A stretch of DNA of 15,969 nucleotides from an uncultured Anaerolineae bacterium. GTDB taxonomy: Bacteria > Chloroflexota > Anaerolineae > Anaerolineales > Villigracilaceae. The position numbers were made by a program, and so were the translations under genes. The stretch's first letter is position 1, and every line of letters starts with the position of its first letter. The DNA lies in contig CAINXK010000221.1 of assembly GCA_903854805.1 (NCBI GenBank), positions 1-15,969 on the forward strand. Reading direction: 5' to 3'. Positions 7,642-15,025 of this stretch are shown one piece after another. Below the pieces are notes generated by a model. It ran no database searches. It was not told the DNA's origin and saw nothing but the letters and a program-made list of their open reading frames with translations.

Positions 7642-8733
7642 TTATTCGTCCCAGGTGATTTTATCGAGGAAATCCACATCGAGTGCGGCAATGAATTCGG
7701 CCAGGAGGCGCCCGGTACGCTGAATATCCTTCAAAGCAACCATTTCCACCGGCGTATGCATATAGCGCAGGGGAATTCCGATGACCATGGTTGGAATGCC
7801 CTCCGCGGTTACCTGCATGGCATAGGTATCTGTGCCGCTGTGGCGTGATACCATTTCCAGCGCATAAGGAATTTCCAACTTATCGGCCAATTCTTTAAAC
7901 TTATTGAACAAATAGGTATGAATATTGGGTCCATAAGCCAGGGTTGGGCCCTTACCAAGCGGGAAGGTGCTCCAATCGGAAGCACCCGGGCCTTTGGCAA
8001 AGGTCACATCCACTGCCACTGCCAGATCGGGGCGCAGGTCAAACGCGGAGGTATAGGCACCACCCAGCACGGTTTCTTCCTGCGCGGTTGCCACAGCCCA
8101 AACATCCCAAGCATGTGCTTTGCCCTTCAATTCTTCCAGCGCAATCGTCAAAGCAGCCACCGAGGCGCGGTTATCCAGGGTATGTCCGGAGATTACTCCA
8201 CCAGAAAGTTCGGTAGGTTCGGTTGCAAAAGAAGCCAGGTCACCAATGTTTACTTTTGCAGCCAGTTCTTTGGCACTCAAACCAACATCGATCAACAGGT
8301 CTTTGAGCGGTACGGGACCATCGCCGACATTGGCAGGTAAAGCGCGCACATGGGGCTGAACCACAACGCCATAAAGTTCATCAGTAGAGCCGCCGCCAGT
8401 CGCATGCACGATCACCGGTGTGCCAGGTAGAATACGCGGGTCAATTCCACCCACCTGTGTGATGTGTAGAAACTCTCCCACCAGCTGGCTGACCATCAAG
8501 CCGATCGCATCCATGTGGGTGGCGATCATGATTGAAGGACGTTTGCCACTTTCAGGCAGAGCGACAGGAAGCGAACCTTTTTTTAGGCCATGCAGCGACC
8601 CGAGACGGCTGACCGTCAATTCATCCACCAGCGGTCGCCATTTTTCTTCGATCAACCTGGCAGCTGGCGCTTCGTAGCCAGACAGACCGGCTACAGACAG
8701 CAAAGACTTCAAGAATGGGGTAATTTCAGGCAT
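7642..8733 (-). CDS. M42-family metallopeptidase, third copy
   Basis: A 363-residue M42 aminopeptidase, the most divergent of the three. Ligands remain: H73 in ATHMDAIG, D187 in TLDNRAS, E219 (base) and E220 in TAQEETVLGG, D242 in AVDVTF, and H326 in RYMHTPVEM. It has TVLGGA where the other two copies have VGTRGA or IGLRGA after the Glu pair. SRHSGTDTYAMQ replaces the usual GGTDA block. The 110-165 insert region is longer. The start ATG 8733 has only a weak purine run upstream. It is 40 bases after the Thr/Pro-rich protein gene and one base before the next M42 gene, so it is the first enzyme of the operon. Complete active site, so likely functional. Confidence 0.92.
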   Translation of the reverse strand: MPEITPFLKSLLSVAGLSGYEAPAARLIEEKWRPLVDELTVSRLGSLHGLKKGSLPVALPESGKRPSIMIATHMDAIGLMVSQLVGEFLHITQVGGIDPRILPGTPVIVHATGGGSTDELYGVVVQPHVRALPANVGDGPVPLKDLLIDVGLSAKELAAKVNIGDLASFATEPTELSGGVISGHTLDNRASVAALTIALEELKGKAHAWDVWAVATAQEETVLGGAYTSAFDLRPDLAVAVDVTFAKGPGASDWSTFPLGKGPTLAYGPNIHTYLFNKFKELADKLEIPYALEMVSRHSGTDTYAMQVTAEGIPTMVIGIPLRYMHTPVEMVALKDIQRTGRLLAEFIAALDVDFLDKITWDE

Positions 8734-8773
8734 GTGTTTTAACTCTTTAGAGAAATGGAAATTGAATATCCAA

Positions 8774-9289
8774 TCAGGGGGATGGAATGACGACAGTTTC
8801 GGTTGGAGTGCTCGTTTCGGAAGCAGGCACGGAAGTGGCGGTAGCTGATGGTGGCAGCGGGGTGGCGGAAGCTGGCACAGGGGTCAAGGATGGCGGCACA
8901 GGTGAAGACGTGAAAGTCGCCGTGGGTGGCACAGGAGTCCAGCTGGGTGTAAAAGTAAAAGTGGGCGGCAGGAACGGCGTCAGGGTGGGCCCCGGCGTAC
9001 GGCTCGGAGATGCTGTAAACGTTAGCGTGGGTGTGTTCGTGGCGGTCATGGTAAGCAAATTCGGAGTTGTTGATGGGCCAAACGTCAAGGTCAGTACCAC
9101 CAGGGGTGTGACCGAGACGGGCACGGTGTTGGTAAAGGTTGCAGTAATTGTGGGGGTGGGTGTGGGGGTCTGTTTTTGGGGAGTAAGCGTCCAGGCTAAC
9201 CAACCAATACAGTAGCAAGGAATCGTCGCCAGAATAATAGCGAGCAAAGTTGTACGGCGGCGGCTTACAGCAACATCGAGGTTATACAC
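8774..9289 (-). CDS. Single-pass membrane protein with a long Thr/Pro-rich extracytoplasmic tail
   Basis: A 171-residue protein from GTG 9289. Residues 1-12 are short and basic (SRRR), 13-35 form one hydrophobic segment (TTLLAIILATIPCYCIGWLAW), and residues 37 to the end are almost wholly Thr, Pro, Ser, Ala and Val in TPTPTPTIT-like runs. The topology is likely N-inside with the tail outside, where such tails act as spacers and are often glycosylated. No enzyme domain is seen. Start choice: a TTG at 9325 would extend the frame, but that TTG falls in a likely -35 box, and TATCAT sits seven bases before GTG 9289, so the transcript probably starts at or next to the GTG. It is the first gene of the peptidase cluster, 40 bases before an M42 gene. 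Thr/Pro-rich proteins like this are common in Anaerolineae. Confidence 0.72.
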   Translation of the reverse strand: MYNLDVAVSRRRTTLLAIILATIPCYCIGWLAWTLTPQKQTPTPTPTITATFTNTVPVSVTPLVVLTLTFGPSTTPNLLTMTATNTPTLTFTASPSRTPGPTLTPFLPPTFTFTPSWTPVPPTATFTSSPVPPSLTPVPASATPLPPSATATSVPASETSTPTETVVIPSP

Positions 9290-9296
9290 AATGCTT

Positions 9297-9325
9297 ATGA
9301 TAACATCAGTCAAGACACCGGGCAA
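9297..9325 (-). promoter_or_regulatory. Likely promoter of the peptidase operon (leaderless)
   Basis: On the minus strand TTGCCC (9325-9320) and TATCAT (9302-9297) are separated by 17 bases, matching sigma-70 at 4/6 and 5/6. The -10 box ends seven bases before GTG 9289, so transcription would begin at the start codon itself. There is no ribosome binding site before that GTG. Confidence 0.45.
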
Positions 9326-9357
9326 GTCGAATTACCCGGGAAGACACATTCGTAGGT

Positions 9358-9363
9358 TAAAAT
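9358..9363 (+). promoter_or_regulatory. -10-like hexamer TAAAAT before the SbcC-like gene
   Basis: TAAAAT (5/6 to consensus) ends six bases before ATG 9370. No convincing -35 box is found at 16-18 bases upstream. If used, the transcript would start at or next to the ATG. The gap to the divergent operon start is only 80 bases, so the two promoters would lie back to back. Confidence 0.35.
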
Positions 9364-9369
9364 AGCCGC

Positions 9370-12300
9370 ATGATTCCACTTCGCCTAAAACTATCTGGTT
9401 TCCTTTCATATCGCGACCCGGTTGAGCTCGACTTTACCACCTTTGAACTGGCCTGCATCTCAGGACAGAACGGGGCTGGTAAATCATCCTTACTGGATGC
9501 CATCACCTGGGTATTATTCGGACAGGCACGCAAACGGGATGATACGCTGATCAATAGCGCGAGCGAAAGCGCTGAGGTGTCCTTCGTTTTTGAATATGAG
9601 CAAAATGTTTATCGCATTCAACGCATAATGACCCGCGGAAAATCCAGTGTACTGGAATTCCAGATTCAGAATGGGGCCGAACTACGGGTGCTCTCAGACG
9701 CAACGCTGCGGGGCACACAGGCACGCATCGAATCGATCCTGCGCCTGGATTACGATACCTTTGTCAACGCCTCCTTCTTTTTGCAAGGAAAGGCCGATCA
9801 GTTTACGCAGCAGCGTCCCAGCGACCGAAAGCGCATCCTGGCCAGTATCCTGGGCCTCGAACTTTGGGAAATCTATCGCGAACGCACAGCCGAAAATCGT
9901 AAAAACATCGAAAGCGAGATCGCATCTCTGGATGGACGCCTGGCAGAAATCAATACCGAACTGGCCGAAGAACCTACCCGCAAGTCTCGGCTTAATGAAT
10001 TGGAAACCGAACTGGCGCACCTGATGGAAACCCGCAAATCCCAGGAAATGGTCATGTCCACCATCAAACAGGCCCTGGAAATGTTAAAACGGCAGCAGGA
10101 GCTGGTTGACAAGCTCGCATCACAGATTACACGCACAACAACTGATTTAAATACAATCCTGGCACGCCAAACCAGCCGCAATATTGAGCGCAGCCAGTAT
10201 CTCGAGATTGTCTCCAGGGCTTCCGCCGTGGAAAACGCTTATAAGGCCTGGCAATCTGCGCGTGTGGAACTGGAAGAATGGGACAAACTAGCCGAAACAT
10301 TCCGCGAACAGGAGAAAATCCGCCAGGATCCATTGGCCAGGATTGGCGCGGAACAGGCCCGTCTGGAACAAGAACGCGCTGGCCTGATGCGACGGGAGCA
10401 GGACAGCCTGGGACGCTTGCAGCAAATCGGCCAACTTGAGAATGAACACAGCCTGGTTCAGAATACGCTCGCAGAACTGGAAGCCCGCTTAAAGATTCGC
10501 AGTCAGCTGGAACAGTCTCAAGCCATTATTGCGCGCTTCCGCGAACAGGCCAAGCTGCGCCAGGCGCCACTGACAGAAATAAACGCAGAAAATGCCAGGA
10601 TTGAGCAGGAATTAAAGACCCTCGAAAAACAATCTGAATCAGTCGAAACCCAGCGAGGGGCGTACCAGAAATTACAACTTGAGCTGGATGAAGCCCAGGG
10701 GCAGTTGAGCCAGGATGAAAGCCTGCTGAATCAACGCAAAATTTTGGAACAGCAAGCTCAGGCCAAAAAAGATGAATCCCTGGTCCTTAAAAGCGGGAAT
10801 GAACGTCTAAAAATTGAGATGGAAGCGCTGGATGAGCGCATAAAAAAGCTGGAAGGCACTGAAGGCGCGCTTTGCCCGCTTTGCGGGCAGCCACTCAACG
10901 CCGAAGACCGCCAGAAACTGATCGACAGCCTGCGTACCGAAGGCAAAGAAAAAGGCAACCAATATCGGAAAAATAAGGTTGATCTTGAAACTCTGCTGAA
11001 GGAAATTGTCGCACTGGAAAAGGAAATCACTGGTTTTGGCCGGGTTGACAAAGATCAACTTTTCCACCTGACCACTGTAACCAAGCTCAATGAACGCATC
11101 CTTACCAATCGGGAGGCTGTCTCTGCCTGGGATGAAAAAGATGCCCCGCACCTGATCCAGCTTCGAGAAACCTTGAAAACCGCCAGCTTCTGCGCTCCAG
11201 CCCGGCAAAATTTGGCGCGGGTCGATCGTGAATTGCAGGCAATTGGTAAAGCGCTTGGGGTAAAGCCCTCCTCTGAAAAATCGATTTTTGAGACAGTCGA
11301 AGAGAAGGTATTTGAGATCGAGGCAACCCTGAATGACCTGAAAGGCCTGGAAACAGAACGAAATCAACACGGCACTCGCGCGGCTCAACTGGGCGAACAG
11401 ATCAACAATCTACGGTCCGCAGTTGAAGAATGGTCGAGCCAGGGCAAACCACGTTTAGATGAAATAAACACCATCCTGACAAGCGCTAACTTTGCGCTGG
11501 ATGAACGCGCAAAGTTAGCCAGCATCGATGAACACCTGCGCTCACTTGGATACGATGCTGCCGCCCACGACAACATCCGGCGCGCCGAGCAAACTGGACG
11601 AGATTCAGAAAAGGAACTGCGTGACCTGGAATCGGCCCGCGCGGCCCTGGTTCCGCTCGAACGTGAACTCGCGGAACTCCAAAACCAGATCCAAGCGATT
11701 GAAACCGAACACGAGACCCTCAGGACGGACCAGGCGGCCGAACAAACGGCACTGGAAAACCTGAAAGCCAGCACGCCTGATTTACACGCAGCCGAGAGAA
11801 CACTCCTGGATGCCGTGGAGCGTGAAAATATCCTGACGCGTGAAGTTGGCGCTGCCCAACAAAAAGTGAAGGTCTTGACTGATCTGCGCATCCGGAAAAC
11901 CGGTCTCGAAATGCAACGTGAAGGACTGGCCATCCAGGTCAAAAATCATAAGACGCTTGAGCGTGCCTTTGGCAAGGATGGGGTCCCGGCGCTTTTGATC
12001 GAACAGGCCCTGCCGCAGATTGAAGAAAAAGCCAACGAGCTGCTCGACCGGCTCTCCAACAGCAGCATGAGCGTGCGCTTTGTGACCCAGGCCGGATTTA
12101 AGGATAAAAAACGCGATGATTTAAAAGAAACGCTCGATATTCAAATCAGTGATGGGGTCGGGACGCGTGATTACGAAATGTTCTCGGGTGGTGAAGCCTT
12201 CCGGGTCAATTTTGCAATCCGCCTGGCGCTCTCTGAGATCCTGGCGCGCCGCACTGGTGCGCGCCTGCAAACCCTGGTCATTGATGAAGGCTTCGGCTCA

Positions 12301-12465
12301 CAAGATACCCAGGGCCGCCAGCGCCTGATTGAGGCCATCAACCAGGTAAAAACCGATTTTGCAAAAATCCTGATCATCACTCATCTGGACGAGTTAAAAG
12401 AAGCCTTCCCCAACCGGATCGAAGTGGAAAAAACTCCCAGAGGTTCAATCGTAAAGGTAATGTAA
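9370..12465 (+). CDS. sbcC: SbcC/Rad50-like coiled-coil ATPase (exonuclease subunit C family)
   Basis: A 1031-residue SMC-type ATPase of the SbcC/Rad50 family, close to the 1048 residues of E. coli SbcC. Walker A GQNGAGKS is at 32-39, followed by the family's SFFLQGKADQF region near 135-145. A long coiled coil is split by a zinc hook CPLC (C502, C505). The C-terminal half-domain has signature FSGGEAF at 938-944, Walker B LVIDE with D972 and E973, D-loop GSQD, and switch THLDE. With a nuclease partner (SbcD/Mre11) such proteins open hairpins and blocked DNA ends. No SbcD gene is next to it: the upstream neighbour is divergent and the downstream gene is a glycosyltransferase. The coiled-coil arms contain duplicated segments (residues 311 and 390; 587 and 688). 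The ribosome site is poor; see the -10 box at 9358. The gene symbol names the family only. Confidence 0.9.
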   Translation: MIPLRLKLSGFLSYRDPVELDFTTFELACISGQNGAGKSSLLDAITWVLFGQARKRDDTLINSASESAEVSFVFEYEQNVYRIQRIMTRGKSSVLEFQIQNGAELRVLSDATLRGTQARIESILRLDYDTFVNASFFLQGKADQFTQQRPSDRKRILASILGLELWEIYRERTAENRKNIESEIASLDGRLAEINTELAEEPTRKSRLNELETELAHLMETRKSQEMVMSTIKQALEMLKRQQELVDKLASQITRTTTDLNTILARQTSRNIERSQYLEIVSRASAVENAYKAWQSARVELEEWDKLAETFREQEKIRQDPLARIGAEQARLEQERAGLMRREQDSLGRLQQIGQLENEHSLVQNTLAELEARLKIRSQLEQSQAIIARFREQAKLRQAPLTEINAENARIEQELKTLEKQSESVETQRGAYQKLQLELDEAQGQLSQDESLLNQRKILEQQAQAKKDESLVLKSGNERLKIEMEALDERIKKLEGTEGALCPLCGQPLNAEDRQKLIDSLRTEGKEKGNQYRKNKVDLETLLKEIVALEKEITGFGRVDKDQLFHLTTVTKLNERILTNREAVSAWDEKDAPHLIQLRETLKTASFCAPARQNLARVDRELQAIGKALGVKPSSEKSIFETVEEKVFEIEATLNDLKGLETERNQHGTRAAQLGEQINNLRSAVEEWSSQGKPRLDEINTILTSANFALDERAKLASIDEHLRSLGYDAAAHDNIRRAEQTGRDSEKELRDLESARAALVPLERELAELQNQIQAIETEHETLRTDQAAEQTALENLKASTPDLHAAERTLLDAVERENILTREVGAAQQKVKVLTDLRIRKTGLEMQREGLAIQVKNHKTLERAFGKDGVPALLIEQALPQIEEKANELLDRLSNSSMSVRFVTQAGFKDKKRDDLKETLDIQISDGVGTRDYEMFSGGEAFRVNFAIRLALSEILARRTGARLQTLVIDEGFGSQDTQGRQRLIEAINQVKTDFAKILIITHLDELKEAFPNRIEVEKTPRGSIVKVM

Positions 12466-12481
12466 CAAAAAGAAAAAACTT

Positions 12482-13663
12482 ATGTTCTATTTATTAATGT
12501 CTTCGATCATCTTCGTCTGCGCTCTGCTGATTATTTACTGGCTGCACAATCAAGCCTGGCTGCAAATCTCGACCCCGCCCGTTAAAGCGCCTGCCACTGG
12601 CGCATTTATTTCGATCATTGTGCCCGCCCGCAACGAGGAGAAAAACATCACCCGCTGCGTGGAGGCGCTCTTAGCCCAGGATTACCCAGCCTTTGAAGTG
12701 ATCGTCCTGGATGACCGCTCCACGGATGCCACACCCGCTATTCTTGCGAGCATCTCGGCCCGCGATGCGCGCCTGGTTGTGCTCGGTGGAGTAGAACTAC
12801 CCCTGGGTTGGGCCGGAAAACCACACGCACTCTACCAGGCAACCCGGATCGCCACGGGCGAGTGGCTATTATTTATTGATGCCGATACGTTTCTAGCGCC
12901 AAACGCGCTCTCAGCATCGCTGGCCAATGCCCAACAAACCGGCGCGGATCTATACACGATCATGACGGAGCAAATCCTGGGTTCATTCTGGGAGAAGACT
13001 GTTATGCCGCTGGTGATGACTGCCCTGTCGGTTGGATTTTCCCCCAACAAGGTCAACGATCCGGCGAGCCCAGACGCCATTGCCAATGGCCAGTTCATCC
13101 TGATCAGACGCAGTGTTTATGATGCCATCGGTGGCCATAAAAAGCTGCGCAACCTGATCGTTGAAGATAAGGCGATCTCAGAACAGGTAAAAAGGAATGG
13201 CTACCGGCTGATCGTAGCCGATGGGCGCGGCGTAGCCCGCACTCGCATGTACACATCCCTGCCACAGATGTGGGAAGGCTGGACAAAGAACATTTATCTA
13301 GGGCTTTCTGACCGCCCAGGCTTGATGTTTCTGGGCGGTTTTGGCGCTTTTCTGGCGCTGATGGCCGCTCTTTTCCTGCCACTATGGCCGGCGCTTGGTG
13401 TGGCATGGTTGACTGGCGTGGAAAGTTCGTCGCGTTGGATGGCCCTGACAGTTATCGCCCAGGCCCTGCTGGTTTGGGGCACAATCCTGTATTATCGCGC
13501 CAGGGTTGCCAGACAAATGGGTATCTCTGGTTGGTTCGCGCTGACCACACCGCTGGGCGCAGGCGTCTTTGCGGCCATGATGTTCACATCCGCCTGGAAA
13601 GTCCTTTCGGGGCAGGGTGTCACCTGGAAGGGGCGTCTGTATGACCCCCGTATCATTCGCTAA
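12482..13663 (+). CDS. Family 2 glycosyltransferase with N- and C-terminal membrane segments (CrtQ/HpnB-like)
   Basis: A 393-residue inner-membrane GT-A glycosyltransferase. One hydrophobic segment at 3-20 is followed by the catalytic domain: VPARNEEKNI at 47-56, LDDRSTD with D77-D78 for nucleotide binding, DAD at 133-135 as the metal motif, VED with E228-D229 as probable base region, and PQMWEGWTKN at 261-270 in the place of the acceptor-site RW block. Three hydrophobic stretches follow at about 283-310, 320-338 and 352-375. The GVELPLGWAGKPHAL block resembles carotenoid- and hopanoid-associated transferases, so a lipid acceptor is likely but not proven. The start is 16 bases after the SbcC-like stop with a weak AAAGAA purine run. 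Functional linkage to the upstream gene is not evident. Confidence 0.87.
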   Translation: MFYLLMSSIIFVCALLIIYWLHNQAWLQISTPPVKAPATGAFISIIVPARNEEKNITRCVEALLAQDYPAFEVIVLDDRSTDATPAILASISARDARLVVLGGVELPLGWAGKPHALYQATRIATGEWLLFIDADTFLAPNALSASLANAQQTGADLYTIMTEQILGSFWEKTVMPLVMTALSVGFSPNKVNDPASPDAIANGQFILIRRSVYDAIGGHKKLRNLIVEDKAISEQVKRNGYRLIVADGRGVARTRMYTSLPQMWEGWTKNIYLGLSDRPGLMFLGGFGAFLALMAALFLPLWPALGVAWLTGVESSSRWMALTVIAQALLVWGTILYYRARVARQMGISGWFALTTPLGAGVFAAMMFTSAWKVLSGQGVTWKGRLYDPRIIR

Positions 13664-13720
13664 GCACGCCTGCAAATCGAATTCAGGCCAATCCGATCTC
13701 ACCCCAGGTGCTGGCTGCCC

Positions 13721-13729
13721 TGGTAAAAT
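13721..13729 (+). promoter_or_regulatory. Possible extended -10 promoter TGGTAAAAT before the aminotransferase gene
   Basis: TG, one base, then TAAAAT fits an extended -10 element, which needs little -35 sequence; none is seen here. It lies 21 bases before ATG 13751 in an 87-base gap, leaving a short leader with AGGAG at 13739-13743. Confidence 0.35.
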
Positions 13730-13750
13730 TTTTGCAACAGGAGACCTCTG

Positions 13751-14869
13751 ATGAAATACCGCAGAATGCCAATCGAAATGGAATCACCTGAACAGTTTGG
13801 TTATGGAAACATCCAATGCAACCTGACGGAGAGCTCGGTTGCCGATATGCAATTATCAGACCTGGAGCTGGATCTGGATCTGAACAACCTTATTCTGGCT
13901 TATACCGACCACCTGGGAAAACCGGAATTACGTGAGCTGATCGCGGCAAATGATGGCGGTCAGGCGCTCAAAGCCGGCGATGTCATCGTCACACAAAGTG
14001 CGGCCGCTGCCCTTTTCATCGTGGCAACATCCCTGTTGGAAAAGGGTGACCACATGGTGGTGATGCACCCAAACTACGCCACAAACATAGAAACCCCAAC
14101 CGCCATCGGTTGCAAAATTGATTTTATGAGCCTGGCCTTTGATGACGGATTTCGCTTTGACATCAAGCGCCTGGCAGCTTTGATCAGGCCAGAAACGAAA
14201 CTGATCAGCCTGACAACCCCACACAACCCGACCGGTATGACCCTCAGCGCAGAAGACCTGCGCGCCGCGGCGGCCCTGGCCAAAGAACATGGCTGCAACC
14301 TGCTGGTTGACGAAACCTATCGCGAGATGAATTTCGCCGGCCCAACTCCGCTGGCGGCCGGGCTTGGGGCGCACTGCATCAGCGTTACATCCATGTCCAA
14401 ATCATATGGTCTGCCAGGCATCAGGATCGGCTGGATCATCACACGGGACCCACAGCTCCAGGAAACTTTTCTGGCGGCCAAAGAACAGATTTTTATCTGC
14501 AATTCGATCATTGATGAACAGGTGGCATACCAGGCGCTTAATAGAAAAAACCAGATTCTGCCAGCCATCCTGGAAAAAAACCGCCGCCATTTTGGAATTG
14601 TCAAACAATGGATTGAAAACCAATCCATCTTTGAATGGGTCCAACCAAGCGGTGGAGTGGTCTGCTTTCCAAGGATCAAGTCTGCAAGTGGCGTGGACAT
14701 CGAAGCTTTTTACAAAATATTAAATGAAAAATACAAAACATTCGTCGGACCCGGACACTGGTTCGGAATGGAACGCCGCTACATGCGCATTGGTTTTGGC
14801 TGGACATCGACTGCTGAACTGCAGGAAGGTTTGCAAAATCTCTCCCTGGCTGCCGAGCAGGCCAAATAA
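13751..14869 (+). CDS. Class I/II PLP-dependent aminotransferase, substrate unknown
   Basis: A 372-residue fold-type I enzyme that moves amino groups with pyridoxal phosphate. K217 in SMSKSYGLPGIRIGW is the Schiff-base lysine. N159 in TTPHNPTG, D187 and Y190 in VDETY, and R225 in GIRIGW hold the cofactor. R346 in MRIGFG is the likely carboxylate-binding arginine. The N-terminal opening (MPIEMESPEQFGYGNI) and NLTESS motif place it in a poorly described subgroup rather than AspC or HisC. AGGAG seven bases upstream supports the ATG. It follows the glycosyltransferase gene by 87 bases and may share its transcript or use its own promoter at 13721. It ends at the hairpin at 14891. Reaction certain at family level, substrate unknown. 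Confidence 0.88.
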   Translation: MKYRRMPIEMESPEQFGYGNIQCNLTESSVADMQLSDLELDLDLNNLILAYTDHLGKPELRELIAANDGGQALKAGDVIVTQSAAAALFIVATSLLEKGDHMVVMHPNYATNIETPTAIGCKIDFMSLAFDDGFRFDIKRLAALIRPETKLISLTTPHNPTGMTLSAEDLRAAAALAKEHGCNLLVDETYREMNFAGPTPLAAGLGAHCISVTSMSKSYGLPGIRIGWIITRDPQLQETFLAAKEQIFICNSIIDEQVAYQALNRKNQILPAILEKNRRHFGIVKQWIENQSIFEWVQPSGGVVCFPRIKSASGVDIEAFYKILNEKYKTFVGPGHWFGMERRYMRIGFGWTSTAELQEGLQNLSLAAEQAK

Positions 14870-14890
14870 GCAAATTAGCCCCCGTTTACT

Positions 14891-14943
14891 ACAACCTCCA
14901 GCAGCTGCCATATAAATGCGCAACGGCTGGAGGTTGTGTTTAT
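14891..14943 (+). terminator. Probable terminator after the aminotransferase gene
   Basis: A perfect 12-pair inverted repeat ACAACCTCCAGC (14891-14902) / GCTGGAGGTTGT (14926-14937) with a 23-base loop, followed by GTTTATT. The loop is long and the T tract weak, so the efficiency is uncertain. On the minus strand no T run follows, so it would serve the plus-strand gene only. Confidence 0.55.
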
Positions 14944-15025
14944 TCTCAATAAGGTTTCCATCTACTCACCGGCTGATCGACTTTCTCGAAACACCAGCCT
15001 GATTTAACCGCACGGCAAATAAAAA

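Noticed and set aside
8787..9215. Plus-strand frame of 142 codons rich in Val and Gly
   Set aside because: It is the mirror of the Thr/Pro-rich coding run on the minus strand; ACN and CCN codons read in reverse give Val and Gly. The minus frame has a membrane segment and fits the operon.
14938..15025. A terminator for the Crp/Fnr gene
   Set aside because: Only a five-pair GGCTG/CAGCC match with a long loop and no T tract was seen on the minus strand.
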